From contig NZ_BMGT01000004.1 in assembly GCF_014640335.1 (NCBI RefSeq), forward strand, positions 390,839-454,838: a stretch of DNA of 64,000 nucleotides. Direction: 5' to 3'. Shown here piece after piece: positions 16,103 to 24,730 of this stretch (positions within the stretch are counted from its first letter, which is position 1; every line of letters begins with the position of its first letter). The position numbers and the translations under genes were made by a program. The notes below the pieces were generated by a model that had not been told where the DNA came from, made no database searches, and was given only the letters and a program-made list of their open reading frames with translations. Source of the DNA: Edaphobacter dinghuensis (GTDB taxonomy: Bacteria > Acidobacteriota > Terriglobia > Terriglobales > Acidobacteriaceae).

Positions 16103-17786
16103 ATCGCTTCGGTTTTTTTGTGGACTTCTTTTTGGTCGGCTTTGGCTTAGAGGGCTTCTTGCCGGAGGTAGTGCCAGCGGCCAGAAGCGGGATGAGGGTG
16201 CTGGTGATGGGGGAGCCGAGACCGGTGCAGGCGTCCCAGCCGGGACCAGCGCTGAAGCTGCCATTATTGCCCGAGGTGATGTCGCGGAAGCCGGATTTGG
16301 CCTTGGCAGCGTAGATCTGAGGTTGAAGAAACCCTGCGGCTTTGCCGTTCTGTTGGTTAGCTACGGCGATGAGACCTGCCCACAGCGGAGCCACGGCGCT
16401 GGTGCCTCCAATGACCATTGTCTGGCCGTCGACGCGGACGGTGTACCCGGTGGCGGGGTCGGCGTCGCCGCAGACGTCGGGGACGCCTCGGCCTCCGGCG
16501 CTGTTGCTCGGCGCGGGCACATTGGAGTTGGCCTGCCAGGAGGGGAGAGGGAAGACGTTGCTGACGCCTCCGCCGGTGGCTCCCTCATTGCTGGCCTGCT
16601 CGTTCCAGACGACCTCGCTGGAAATGGTGCTTCCGCTGCCGGTGAGGGTGGTTCCTCCGCAGGCGAGCACGTGAGGGCTGGAGGAAGGGAAGTCGACGTT
16701 ATTGCCAGTGCCGCCGTCGGAAGAGCCGTTGTCGCCTGCGGCTACGGTGATGGAGATGCCGAGGGCGGCGGCGGACTGGCAGGCGGAGTCAAGTGCGGTC
16801 ATGGCCTGCTGTGTCCAGTTGGCCTCTGCCGAACCCCAGCTGATGGAGATGACGCTGGGCTTGTTGGTGGTGTCGTGGATGGCGGTGTCGAGGCCGTCGA
16901 GAAAACCCTGATCGGTGTTGGGGGCAAAATAGACGGCGATGTTGGCTCCGGGGGCTACGGCGGCGGCGACCTCGATGTCGAGCATCACTTCGCCATCAGC
17001 GCTGTCGGCGGTGGATGGGCTGTTCTTGGCTCCGTCGACGGAGACAGCCGTGACGTTGGGTGCGGGCTGGCCGAGAGTCTTGAAGTAGGCGGTCAGATCG
17101 GCGGCCCGGTAGCCTCCGCCTAGCTCGAGGATGCCGATGGTCTGGCCTGCGCCGCTGGCGTTGGCCGGGAACTGGTAGAGCTGGGCGACCTGGACGGGGG
17201 TGTAGGAGATGTCGGCCTGGGCCCGGACTTGGGGCGTGGCGAAGCCTCCACCCTGCCCGAGAGGGGTGCTGCTTCCATGGGCGATGCGAAAGTGGGGCTG
17301 GGCCTGGGGGCGGTTATCGAGGCCGAGAACGGCTTCGATCTTGCCGGAGAGCTCGGACGGAAGGGTGATGCTGCCTTCGCGGATGCGATAGGTTGCAGCC
17401 TCATTGGTCTTGTGCACAAGGGTGGTGCCGAAGGCTCTCTGCATGTTGGCGATAGTGCCGGTGAGTTTGAGGATGCAGCTGCCGGGGATGGGGGTACCGG
17501 CGACGGGGGTGAGTCCATACTCTTTGGCGAAGGCGCGGACGAGCTTGAGGGCGTTGGGGTCGGGGCCGTGGGACTGGCGAAACTGGACGCGGGTGAGGCG
17601 CTCTTTGCCCAGGCGATTTGCGGCTTTGAGCGGCGTCTTGCACTTCACCACGACCGAGACGGTAATTTGCCTGGCGGGAGGAACAGGTTTTTCGACGGCG
17701 GGTTGGATGAAGCTGGGCTTTTGGCTGCCGGGAAGGACGATGCGGCTCTGCGTCGTGAAGTTGGCTGCGGATTTTTTTATCGGCAT
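16101..17786 (-). CDS. pro-kumamolisin / sedolisin (S53) serine-carboxyl peptidase
   Basis: 561 aa from ATG 17786. An N-terminal pro-region (to about residue 165) precedes the catalytic domain. The triad and oxyanion residues fit sedolisins: Glu266 and Asp270 (DGEVMLDIEVA), Asp352 (AAGDNGSSDG) and Ser463 (GGTSAVAPLWAG). Their spacing, 4, 86 and 197 residues from the Glu, closely follows that of kumamolisin. A calcium site is suggested at FRDITSGNNGSFSAGPGWDACTG (about 500-521). The tail is a Lys/Pro-rich stretch of 20 residues. No ordinary signal peptide is seen, as in some acidobacterial and bacillar homologues. The frame continues upstream to 18311 but into the divergent gene. Confidence 0.92.
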   Translation of the reverse strand: MPIKKSAANFTTQSRIVLPGSQKPSFIQPAVEKPVPPARQITVSVVVKCKTPLKAANRLGKERLTRVQFRQSHGPDPNALKLVRAFAKEYGLTPVAGTPIPGSCILKLTGTIANMQRAFGTTLVHKTNEAATYRIREGSITLPSELSGKIEAVLGLDNRPQAQPHFRIAHGSSTPLGQGGGFATPQVRAQADISYTPVQVAQLYQFPANASGAGQTIGILELGGGYRAADLTAYFKTLGQPAPNVTAVSVDGAKNSPSTADSADGEVMLDIEVAAAVAPGANIAVYFAPNTDQGFLDGLDTAIHDTTNKPSVISISWGSAEANWTQQAMTALDSACQSAAALGISITVAAGDNGSSDGGTGNNVDFPSSSPHVLACGGTTLTGSGSTISSEVVWNEQASNEGATGGGVSNVFPLPSWQANSNVPAPSNSAGGRGVPDVCGDADPATGYTVRVDGQTMVIGGTSAVAPLWAGLIAVANQQNGKAAGFLQPQIYAAKAKSGFRDITSGNNGSFSAGPGWDACTGLGSPITSTLIPLLAAGTTSGKKPSKPKPTKKKSTKKPKR

Positions 17787-17952
17787 GGAAGGAGGCTCCC
17801 GAGAGTGTGATGCTGCGGAGACCGTTACCGTATGTGGATTTTCCTTAAATGCTGTGAGGCGAGCCGCACGGATCTGCGCGGTGAGTGGAATACGGCTGCT
17901 AGTATGGCTCCTGCCGGGGAACGAACATCTACCGAAGCGGTGGCGGCAATTG

Positions 17953-19353
17953 ATGAGATTGGGGTATAGGCCTTTGAGCAGCAACTGGAGCAGGCGGCAT
18001 TTTCTTGAGGGAGCGGCAGGTTCGGCGGCATCTCTTGCACTGTGCGGAACGGGGGTGGGCACCCGTGCCCTGGCAGAAGGACTTCCTCGCTTGTCTCCTT
18101 TGCAGGGACGGTTTCTGACCCATGTTTCGGTTGTGCGCGTGAACCAGATTGAGGTAACTCCCACTCGCTCGATCGGTGAGGATGAGCATCTCGATAACAG
18201 CCCCGGCCATATCCGCTCGCGGCGAGAGGCCTTTGCTCGGGGATGCCCAAACGGGAAGATGACGTGGGCCATCAGTTGGCTGGCTTTAAAAGACGACCGG
18301 GATGAGTACAAGCAGGCGCGGAAGCTGTTGGCCTCGTACCACGACCGTTATGGTGACGAGATCACCTTTATTCCCGGCGGCTACTTTGCACCGATGTATG
18401 ACACGCGCGACCACATCCGACAGACGATGCATGATGCTCTGGGGATCGTCTCCGACATGGTTGGCAGAGGCTATCGCCCGGAGTGTGTGGTGGCGGGCTT
18501 TATGGACGCCGAAAATCAGAGGCTGCTGTCTACTGAAGAGGGCATTCATGTGTGCCAGGGACAGATCTGGAGCCAACACGGCATCGATCACGGCGACGGC
18601 GATGGAGGCATCTGCTACCCCTATTATCCCAGCCGCGAACACTATCTAAAGCCCGCGCAGGGGCCCGCCGACTTTATCGACTGCGTCTGCCTCGATGGGT
18701 GGACCTGCGATTTCCTGACCGCGCGAAGAGATGGCTTTCAGGGAGGCTTCAATAGTCGGATGGGAGTAGGACCGATTGAGACAGTGGGCAATCTGGGCAA
18801 GGAAGTAGGCCGCAAAGAGATGATGGATACCACCGCCGTGCACTTCGATCGCGGCCACGCACTGAACGGCTTTGGTTGGGTAACGGGCATCTGGGAGGTA
18901 TCGGTGGGCCACGACGAGGACCTGACCTACTGGCTGCAAAACATACACGACAGATGGCCGGATACGCAGGTCATCACCGAAGGCGCGTTTGGGTTGGAGT
19001 GGCGCAAGCATACGCCCAGCAATGCGTCGCTCAACTACCGGTTTGACGAGAAAGGGACCGGCGCGCCGGGTTCGGAGAAGAACCTCGAGATCGAGTGGTT
19101 CATGAACCGCGAGTTTCGGCTGGCGCTCTTGCACGACTGGACGAAGAACAGCCCCGCCATGGCGATCGACTTTACGCGGTATGACCTGAAGGCTGAAGAG
19201 CCGCAAGGGCTGCAACGGGAGTGGAGCCTGATGAATGTGCTCAACCAGAAAGGCATGCGGCCGCAGGATAAGCCGAAGCGACTGGGGCAACTGAGCGCCG
19301 AAGACCAGCGCATGATCTTTGAGCGGTATCCCGAGCTGAAAAGCCGAGCTTGA
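17953..19353 (+). CDS. Tat-exported DUF3863/DUF3864-like protein
   Basis: 466 aa from ATG 17953. A twin-arginine signal SRRHFLEG with a hydrophobic GSAASLALCGT core lies at residues 13-34. The mature part opens with FLTHVSVVRVNQIEV and TIGEDEH-like text, then MTWAISWLAL, YGDEITFIPGGYF, VVAGFMDAENQRLL and HVCQGQIWSQHGIDHGDGDG. I recall this pattern from the DUF3863/DUF3864 proteins of Bacteroidetes, but could not search. The acidic, His- and Asp-rich motifs (GHALNGFGWVTGIWEV, DGDGG) suggest a carbohydrate- or metal-binding enzyme-like fold in the periplasm. It is divergent from the S53 peptidase. Confidence 0.72.
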   Translation: MRLGYRPLSSNWSRRHFLEGAAGSAASLALCGTGVGTRALAEGLPRLSPLQGRFLTHVSVVRVNQIEVTPTRSIGEDEHLDNSPGHIRSRREAFARGCPNGKMTWAISWLALKDDRDEYKQARKLLASYHDRYGDEITFIPGGYFAPMYDTRDHIRQTMHDALGIVSDMVGRGYRPECVVAGFMDAENQRLLSTEEGIHVCQGQIWSQHGIDHGDGDGGICYPYYPSREHYLKPAQGPADFIDCVCLDGWTCDFLTARRDGFQGGFNSRMGVGPIETVGNLGKEVGRKEMMDTTAVHFDRGHALNGFGWVTGIWEVSVGHDEDLTYWLQNIHDRWPDTQVITEGAFGLEWRKHTPSNASLNYRFDEKGTGAPGSEKNLEIEWFMNREFRLALLHDWTKNSPAMAIDFTRYDLKAEEPQGLQREWSLMNVLNQKGMRPQDKPKRLGQLSAEDQRMIFERYPELKSRA

Positions 19354-19417
19354 TCAGGAGTTTATGGAGTGTCTTAATTTCTGGCGTTATGGCGAGGTTT
19401 AGGGGTACGCTCAACGC

Positions 19418-20482
19418 ATGAAAGCTCTTGTTCACGCTTCTGTTCCCGTCGTCTATCTATGCCTCTCCGGTTTTCTCTATGGGCAGAGCAAACCTTCGGC
19501 ATCGCTGCTGGTGCTCTCGAAGCAGGAGCACAGCTTGAGTGTCGTCGATCCTTCGAGCTTGCGTCTGCTCGCCAAGGTGCCGGTGGGCAATGATCCTCAT
19601 GAGGTGATTGCGTCGGAGGATGGCAAGACAGCGTATGTCTCGAACTATGGCTTCGGCGCGTACAACACGCTCACCGTGGTCGATCTGGTAACGGATAAAA
19701 GAGTTAAGACGATAGACCTTGGTCCGCTGCGCGGGCCTCATGGACTTACGTTTGAAGAAGGCAAGACGTGGTTTACTGCCGAAGGCGCCAAGGCGATTGG
19801 CCGCTACGACCCCGCTACCGGTAAGGTCGATTGGATTCTTGGTACAGGGCAGAACCGCACCCACATGATTTATGTCTCGAAAGACGGGCAACGCATCGTT
19901 ACGACCAACGTCAATTCGGGGACGGTAAGCATCATCGACCAGGAGCCGGTGCGGATGCCTGGGCCTCCGCCTGGAGTCCACGGACCTGGCGGAATGCCGC
20001 CACCACCGCCGGGTGGGCCTGGCGGCGCGGCTCGCACTGATTGGAACGAGACGGTGGTCCGTGTCGGCAATGGCTCCGAGGGCTTTGATGTCTCTCCCGA
20101 TGGCAAGGAGATCTGGGTTGCCAATGCGCAGGACGGCACGCTCTCTGTCATTAATTTTCAGCAGAAGAAGGTCGTCGATACACTGGCCATCAACGTTCAT
20201 GGAGCGAACCGGCTGAAGTTCACCCCTGACGGCAGGCGTGTACTGGTGTCGAGTGGGTCGGAGCTTGTCGTTCTGGATGCGAGTACACGCAAAGTGATCA
20301 AGCGCATTCCTATCGGTCACGGCTCAGGCGGTGTGCTGGTAGATCCCGATGGTACGCGAGCGTTTGCCGCGTGCGGCCCCGATAACTACGTTGCGATCAT
20401 CGATCTGAAGACGCTTGCGGTGACGGGTCACATTGAGGCTGGCGGCGAGCCCGACGGTATGGCCTGGGCTGTCAGACGCTGA
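19418..20482 (+). CDS. YVTN-type beta-propeller repeat protein, secreted
   Basis: 354 aa with a signal peptide (residues 1-22, cleavage near LYGQS). Repeated blades are visible: VLSKQEHSLSVVDPSSLRLLAKVPVGNDPHEV, YVSNYG...NTLTVVDLVT, FDVSPDGKEIWVANAQDGTLSVINFQQKKVVDTL, LKFTPDGRRVLVSSGSELVVLD and AFAACGPDNYVAIIDLKT. A Pro/Gly-rich linker of about 30 residues (rich in PPP and GGPGG) interrupts the middle. Such propellers bind ligands or surfaces outside the cell. It is not obviously tied to the fucose genes downstream, 116 bases away. Confidence 0.83.
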   Translation: MKALVHASVPVVYLCLSGFLYGQSKPSASLLVLSKQEHSLSVVDPSSLRLLAKVPVGNDPHEVIASEDGKTAYVSNYGFGAYNTLTVVDLVTDKRVKTIDLGPLRGPHGLTFEEGKTWFTAEGAKAIGRYDPATGKVDWILGTGQNRTHMIYVSKDGQRIVTTNVNSGTVSIIDQEPVRMPGPPPGVHGPGGMPPPPPGGPGGAARTDWNETVVRVGNGSEGFDVSPDGKEIWVANAQDGTLSVINFQQKKVVDTLAINVHGANRLKFTPDGRRVLVSSGSELVVLDASTRKVIKRIPIGHGSGGVLVDPDGTRAFAACGPDNYVAIIDLKTLAVTGHIEAGGEPDGMAWAVRR

Positions 20483-20598
20483 CCTGCTTCTTGAAGAAGG
20501 ATGCGTGCGGAGCCAGTCGTAGCGCGGCTGCGATAGACTGGGCTCGTGTTTTTTCGCGGTGATAGTTGCCGCCGAGCGAGCTGAAGGGGACGAAGAGA

Positions 20599-21435
20599 GT
20601 GGCAGAAAAGGTTGATGCGCATCACCATCTTTGGCGATATACGCCAAAGGAATATGGGTGGATCGATGACGAGATGACGGCGCTGCGCAGAGATTTTCTG
20701 CCGCAGGATTTAGTGCGCGAGATTGCGGCGGCGGGAATCGACAGCACGGTGGCGGTGCAGGCGCGGCAGACGATGGAGGAGACTCGCTGGCTGTTGCAGA
20801 TGGCTGACGAGTGTGAGGCGATTCGCGGTGTGGTGGGATGGGCTCCGATTGCCGGGGAGGATTTTCCCGGGGTGATGGAGGAGTTCGAGTTCAGGCCGAA
20901 GCTGAAGGGGCTACGGCATGTGATTCAGGGAGAGAAGGACGAGAACTACATTCTGCGTGAGGACTTCAACTCCGGCATTCGTACGTTGCTGGGTAGCGGG
21001 CTGGTGTACGACATCCTGATCTACGAGCGGCAGCTTCCGCAGACGATTGACTTTGTGGACGAACACCCGGAGCAGGTGTTTGTGCTGGACCATATGGCCA
21101 AGCCGCTGATTCGCGAGGGGCTGCTGGAGCCCTGGGCAACACGGATGCGTGAGCTGGGCAAGCGAGAGAACGTTTGGTGCAAGGTGTCGGGTTTGGTGAC
21201 GGAGGCGGACTGGAAGGCATGGACGCCGGAGTCGCTGCGGCCTTATCTGGATGTGGTGGTGGAAGCGTTTGGACCGCACCGGTTGATGGCCGGTTCGGAC
21301 TGGCCAGTTTGTCTGGTGGGATGTGAGTACGGGCGCTGGTTCGAGGTGCTGCAGAGTTACTTCGCCGACTTTAGCGAGTCCGAACGGGAGGCCGTATTTG
21401 GCGCAACCGCGACGGCGGTGTATGGGTTGGAGTAG
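20599..21435 (+). CDS. amidohydrolase, probable L-fuconolactonase
   Basis: 278 aa from GTG 20599, which has AAGGGG about eight bases upstream; the longer frame starting at 20566 lacks this. The amidohydrolase metal motif is VDAHHHLW at the N-terminus, followed by the lactonase landmarks YGWI, LKGLRHVIQGEKDENYI, LDHMAKP and MAGSDWPVC. These point to COG3618-type sugar lactonases; fuconolactone is inferred from the neighbouring fucP. It begins a three-gene run with the dehydrogenase and FucP. Confidence 0.8.
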   Translation: MAEKVDAHHHLWRYTPKEYGWIDDEMTALRRDFLPQDLVREIAAAGIDSTVAVQARQTMEETRWLLQMADECEAIRGVVGWAPIAGEDFPGVMEEFEFRPKLKGLRHVIQGEKDENYILREDFNSGIRTLLGSGLVYDILIYERQLPQTIDFVDEHPEQVFVLDHMAKPLIREGLLEPWATRMRELGKRENVWCKVSGLVTEADWKAWTPESLRPYLDVVVEAFGPHRLMAGSDWPVCLVGCEYGRWFEVLQSYFADFSESEREAVFGATATAVYGLE

Positions 21436-21448
21436 ATTTTGTGAAAGA

Positions 21449-21470
21449 CTATTTTCCTATTTGAAAATAG
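21449..21470. promoter_or_regulatory. inverted repeat between the lactonase and dehydrogenase genes
   Basis: CTATTTTC (21449-21456) and GAAAATAG (21463-21470) form a perfect 8-bp palindrome with a 6-base spacer. It is AT-rich against its surroundings and lies 18 bases before the dehydrogenase start, so it could be an operator of a sugar regulator or a small mRNA hairpin. Confidence 0.4.
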
Positions 21471-21488
21471 ATTGATCGGAGTTTTTTG

Positions 21489-22490
21489 ATGAAGGCGTTT
21501 CGGATGGAAGGGCCTGAGGCTGCGTCTGTGGCCGAGGTCCCGGAGGTTGCAGCACCGGTTGGTGAAGCTTTGCTGCGGGTGAAGATGGTGGGAATGTGCG
21601 GGACGGATCTGAACACGTTTCGCGGCCGTAACGCGATGGTGACGTTTCCGCGTATACCGGGACATGAAGTTGCGGCTGAGGTTGTTGAAGGCGGTGGTGC
21701 TTTTGCGGCGGGGACTCTGGTGACCATTTCGCCTTATACGAGCTGCGGAAAGTGCGCTTCGTGCAGGCGTGGAAGGGCGAACGCCTGTCAGTTCAACGAG
21801 ACGATGGGTGTGCAGCGCGATGGAGCGATGACGGAGTACATCAGCGTTCCGGTAGAGAAGCTGTATGCGGCAAAGCTGTCGATTCAAGAGCTGTGCCTGG
21901 TTGAACCGTTGACGGTTGGATTTCATGCAGCGGCGCGTGGACGGGTGAATGCGGAGGACACAGTTGCAGTGTTTGGATGTGGTGGTGTCGGGTTGGGCGC
22001 GATTGCTTCGGCGGCGTTTCGTGGGGCGGAGACGATCGCGATCGATATGGACGACGCCAAGCTGGAGATTGCGCGCAAGGCCGGTGCGAAGCACCTGATC
22101 CACTCGAAGAACGAAGACTTGCACGAGCGGTTGAGCGCCATTACGGGTGGGCATGGGCCGGATGTGATGATCGAGGCGATTGGTCTGCCGCAGACCTTTC
22201 GTGCGGCGGTGGAAGAGGTCGCGTTCACTGGTCGCGTGGTCTACATCGGCTATGCGAAGGAGCCGGTGGCGTATGAGACGCGACTGTTCGTGCAGAAAGA
22301 ACTCGATGTTATGGGTAGCAGGAATGCGCTGCCGGAGGACTTTCGCGAAGTGATCCGCATGCTCGAGGCTGGACGATTCCCAGTGGAGGATGCGGTGAGC
22401 GCAGTGGTTCCTCTCACTGAGGCAGGGCGGATGCTGGGAGAGTGGAGTGCGGCTCCCGCGAAGTTTACGAAGATTATGGTGGAGATTTAA
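21489..22490 (+). CDS. zinc-dependent medium-chain alcohol dehydrogenase
   Basis: 333 aa from ATG 21489, with CGGAG eight bases before. Catalytic zinc region: CGTDLNTFRGR and PGHEVAAEV. Structural zinc cysteines lie in CGKCASCRRGRANAC. The nucleotide-binding loop is VFGCGGVGLGAIA followed by an acidic residue in IAIDMDDAKLE, which favours NAD. By position between a fuconolactonase and FucP it may be an L-fucose or 2-keto-3-deoxyfuconate dehydrogenase; the sequence alone does not decide which. Spacing to fucP is 35 bases. Confidence 0.82.
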   Translation: MKAFRMEGPEAASVAEVPEVAAPVGEALLRVKMVGMCGTDLNTFRGRNAMVTFPRIPGHEVAAEVVEGGGAFAAGTLVTISPYTSCGKCASCRRGRANACQFNETMGVQRDGAMTEYISVPVEKLYAAKLSIQELCLVEPLTVGFHAAARGRVNAEDTVAVFGCGGVGLGAIASAAFRGAETIAIDMDDAKLEIARKAGAKHLIHSKNEDLHERLSAITGGHGPDVMIEAIGLPQTFRAAVEEVAFTGRVVYIGYAKEPVAYETRLFVQKELDVMGSRNALPEDFREVIRMLEAGRFPVEDAVSAVVPLTEAGRMLGEWSAAPAKFTKIMVEI

Positions 22491-22525
22491 AGCTTAGGAA
22501 CAGAGTTCAGGATTGAGGGATTGAG

Positions 22526-23854
22526 ATGCAGATTTCTACGCCGGTTGGCGGAAGTACGAAGGTTGATGATGGCACGAAGCACCCCATGTTTCCTGTGGGG
22601 CACCTGCTGCCGTTTATTTTTGTGACGGTACTGTTTTTTCTGTGGGGGATGTCGAATAACCTGACCGACATTCTGGTGCAGCAGTTCAGAAAGTCGTTCG
22701 AGCTGTCGCAGTTCAGCGCACAACTAGTGCAGACTGCGAACTTCTTCGGCTACTTCTGCATGGCGATTCCCGCCGCGCTGCTGATGCGCAAGTGGGGCTA
22801 TAAGGCCGGAATGGTGACCGGGTTGGTCATCTTCGGGGCGGGAATGGTGCTGTTCTGGCCTGCGGCGGTGAGCGGGCAATACTCGCTGTTTTTGATCGCG
22901 CTGTTTACGGTGGGCAGCGGTGCCTCGGTGCTTGAGACGGCGGCGAACCCATTCATCGCGCAGTTTGGCGACCCGCACACTTCGGAGCAGCGGCTGAACT
23001 TCTCGCAGGCGTTCAACCCTCCGGGGACGATTACGGGAGTGCTGATCGGGACTTACTTTATCTTCTCGGGCGTAGAGCCGAACGCCGTGCAGATTGCAGC
23101 GATGAAGCTGGCAGGCACGTATCATGCCTATCTTCATAGCGAGATCATGCGCGTGGTGCCCACGTATCTGACGTTTGGTGTGGTGGTGCTGCTGTGCGCT
23201 CTGATTCTTTCGCGTACGAAGTTTCCGGTGATGACGTCGGAGCATGAGGGAGAAGGCGAGAACCACGGCAGCTTTGGAGAACTGCTGCGAGTTCCAGCGA
23301 TCTGGATTGCTGTGGCAGCGAACTTCTGCAACGTAGGCGCGCAGATCTCTTCGTGGAGCAGCTTGATTCCTTATATGAAGCAGTACACCATAGTGAGCGA
23401 GAGGACTGCTGCACTGTATCTGCTGGCGACGTTGATTGCGATGGCGGCGGGCCGTTTTGTTTCGACTCCACTGATGCGCTTTGTGCGGCCTAGCCGAATG
23501 CTCGCGCTTTATGGTGTTGTCAACGCTCTGCTGATGCTGGTGGCAGTCAATCGCCCGGGGCTAATGGGGGCGTGGGCAGTTGTAGCCAGCGGATTCTTCA
23601 TCTCGATCATGTATCCCACGATCTTCGCCCTGGGGTTGAAGGGGCTGGGACGAAACACCAAGATCGGCGGCTCATTGCTGGTGATGGCAATCGTCGGCGG
23701 AGCGATCTTTCCGCCGGTGGCTGGGCTGATTGCCCGGCAGACGGGAAGTGTGGCGCTCGGATATCTGGTGCCGATGGCGGGATTCTGTGGGGTGGCTCTC
23801 TACGGCTTCTACCAGTCGACGCAGCGAAGCTTGCTGTCGGGACCGGCATACTGA
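22526..23854 (+). CDS. fucP: L-fucose:H+ symporter FucP-type permease
   Basis: 442 aa, 12 predicted transmembrane helices. The opening LLPFIFVTVLFFLWGMSNNLTDILVQQFRKSFELSQFSAQLVQ is typical of FucP, including the Asp used for proton coupling. Later conserved parts are ANPFIAQFGDP.TSEQRLNFSQAFNPPGTITG and the C-terminal MYPTIFALGLKGLGRNTK. The start ATG 22526 has a GAGG-type site 10 bases upstream. It closes the fucose operon, followed by a strong terminator. Other sugar substrates of the FHS family (glucose, galactose) are possible. Confidence 0.88.
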   Translation: MQISTPVGGSTKVDDGTKHPMFPVGHLLPFIFVTVLFFLWGMSNNLTDILVQQFRKSFELSQFSAQLVQTANFFGYFCMAIPAALLMRKWGYKAGMVTGLVIFGAGMVLFWPAAVSGQYSLFLIALFTVGSGASVLETAANPFIAQFGDPHTSEQRLNFSQAFNPPGTITGVLIGTYFIFSGVEPNAVQIAAMKLAGTYHAYLHSEIMRVVPTYLTFGVVVLLCALILSRTKFPVMTSEHEGEGENHGSFGELLRVPAIWIAVAANFCNVGAQISSWSSLIPYMKQYTIVSERTAALYLLATLIAMAAGRFVSTPLMRFVRPSRMLALYGVVNALLMLVAVNRPGLMGAWAVVASGFFISIMYPTIFALGLKGLGRNTKIGGSLLVMAIVGGAIFPPVAGLIARQTGSVALGYLVPMAGFCGVALYGFYQSTQRSLLSGPAY

Positions 23855-23871
23855 GAACATTGAACTAAATG

Positions 23872-23898
23872 GGGCGCGGCTGAGGCTGCGCCCTTTTT
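23872..23898 (+). terminator. rho-independent terminator after fucP
   Basis: GGGCGC-GGC pairs with GCT-GCGCCC around TGAG, followed by five T residues at 23894-23898. Confidence 0.85.
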
Positions 23899-23919
23899 AT
23901 AGACAACTAAGAGCGTGGC

Positions 23920-24648
23920 TTAGAAGTGGCGCAGCGGCTCGGATGACGTGGGGGACTCCGGAGTGGCTGCTGTAGCGTCGGTGCGCTCTACATTTTTTTC
24001 GAGAGAACGACTGACCATCTCGCGAGAGCCCAGACCGACAGCAAGGGCGAGCGTAAGCACGATGCCGCCGAAGAGGATGCCGAAGGCGAGCTCGACGATG
24101 GCTCCGCCGATCTCCAGGTGGTCGAGCACCATGGCTGCGGTGAGCACAAGAACCAGCCATTTGATACCAAGCGAGAGAAAGCGTGCGTACTGGAGGCGGG
24201 CATTGACTGCGCCGATGAGAACCGAACGCTCCAGAAACCGCGCAATAAGATTGCCGATGATGAGAAGGACGATAGCGCCGACGGAGTGGGTGAGGTAGGG
24301 AAGCAGGAAGGTCGAGATCTGCGATCCGTTGGAGGAGGCGTCGAAGGCTGAGATGCCGATGATGAAGCCCAGGACCACGCAGGCCCAGAAGACGATGCGT
24401 GCGACAAGCAGCGTGGGACTGCCGGAGGGAGACCAGTCGGAGAGCGCATCCGTGGAGTTGCGTGCGAGCCGCTCATCGAACTTGGCGGAGATAAGGATGC
24501 GGCGCAGAATTGCAGCCAGAACCGCACCAACCAGGGCAAGCACGATGACCGCGACGAGCAGGGCGAGCAGGCCGGGGAGGAAGCTCGCGAGTTTGAAGAG
24601 CACTCGGTGGGCGGACTGGCTTAGTGCGCTATGAACTTGTTGCCACAT
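23920..24648 (-). CDS. conserved TM-helix (mechanosensitive-channel-like) membrane protein
   Basis: 242 aa from ATG 24648, which has AAAGGAG eight bases before it; the frame is open to 24873 but overlaps the neighbour. At least five hydrophobic helices are present (about residues 20-45, 78-98, 110-130, 150-165, 180-205). The pairs around LLVAVIVLALVGAVLAAILRRIL and LIIGNLIARFLERSVL resemble the TM_helix repeat found at the N-terminus of some mechanosensitive channels. No MscS beta domain follows. The C-terminal 25 residues are polar. It may be cotranscribed with the preceding GT-A-like gene (82 bases away). Confidence 0.75.
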   Translation of the reverse strand: MWQQVHSALSQSAHRVLFKLASFLPGLLALLVAVIVLALVGAVLAAILRRILISAKFDERLARNSTDALSDWSPSGSPTLLVARIVFWACVVLGFIIGISAFDASSNGSQISTFLLPYLTHSVGAIVLLIIGNLIARFLERSVLIGAVNARLQYARFLSLGIKWLVLVLTAAMVLDHLEIGGAIVELAFGILFGGIVLTLALAVGLGSREMVSRSLEKNVERTDATAATPESPTSSEPLRHF

Positions 24649-24730
24649 GGGGTCTTCTCCTTTGATGCCAGCTATCAGCATTGAGACATTCACTTCTAGC
24701 TGCTTGCTTATTTCTTTTGCCGGGGCGTCC

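Noticed and set aside
16086..17123. 345-aa open frame on the plus strand opposite the S53 peptidase
   Set aside because: Gly/Val/Asp-rich text with no domain; the opposite strand encodes a complete sedolisin with all catalytic residues.
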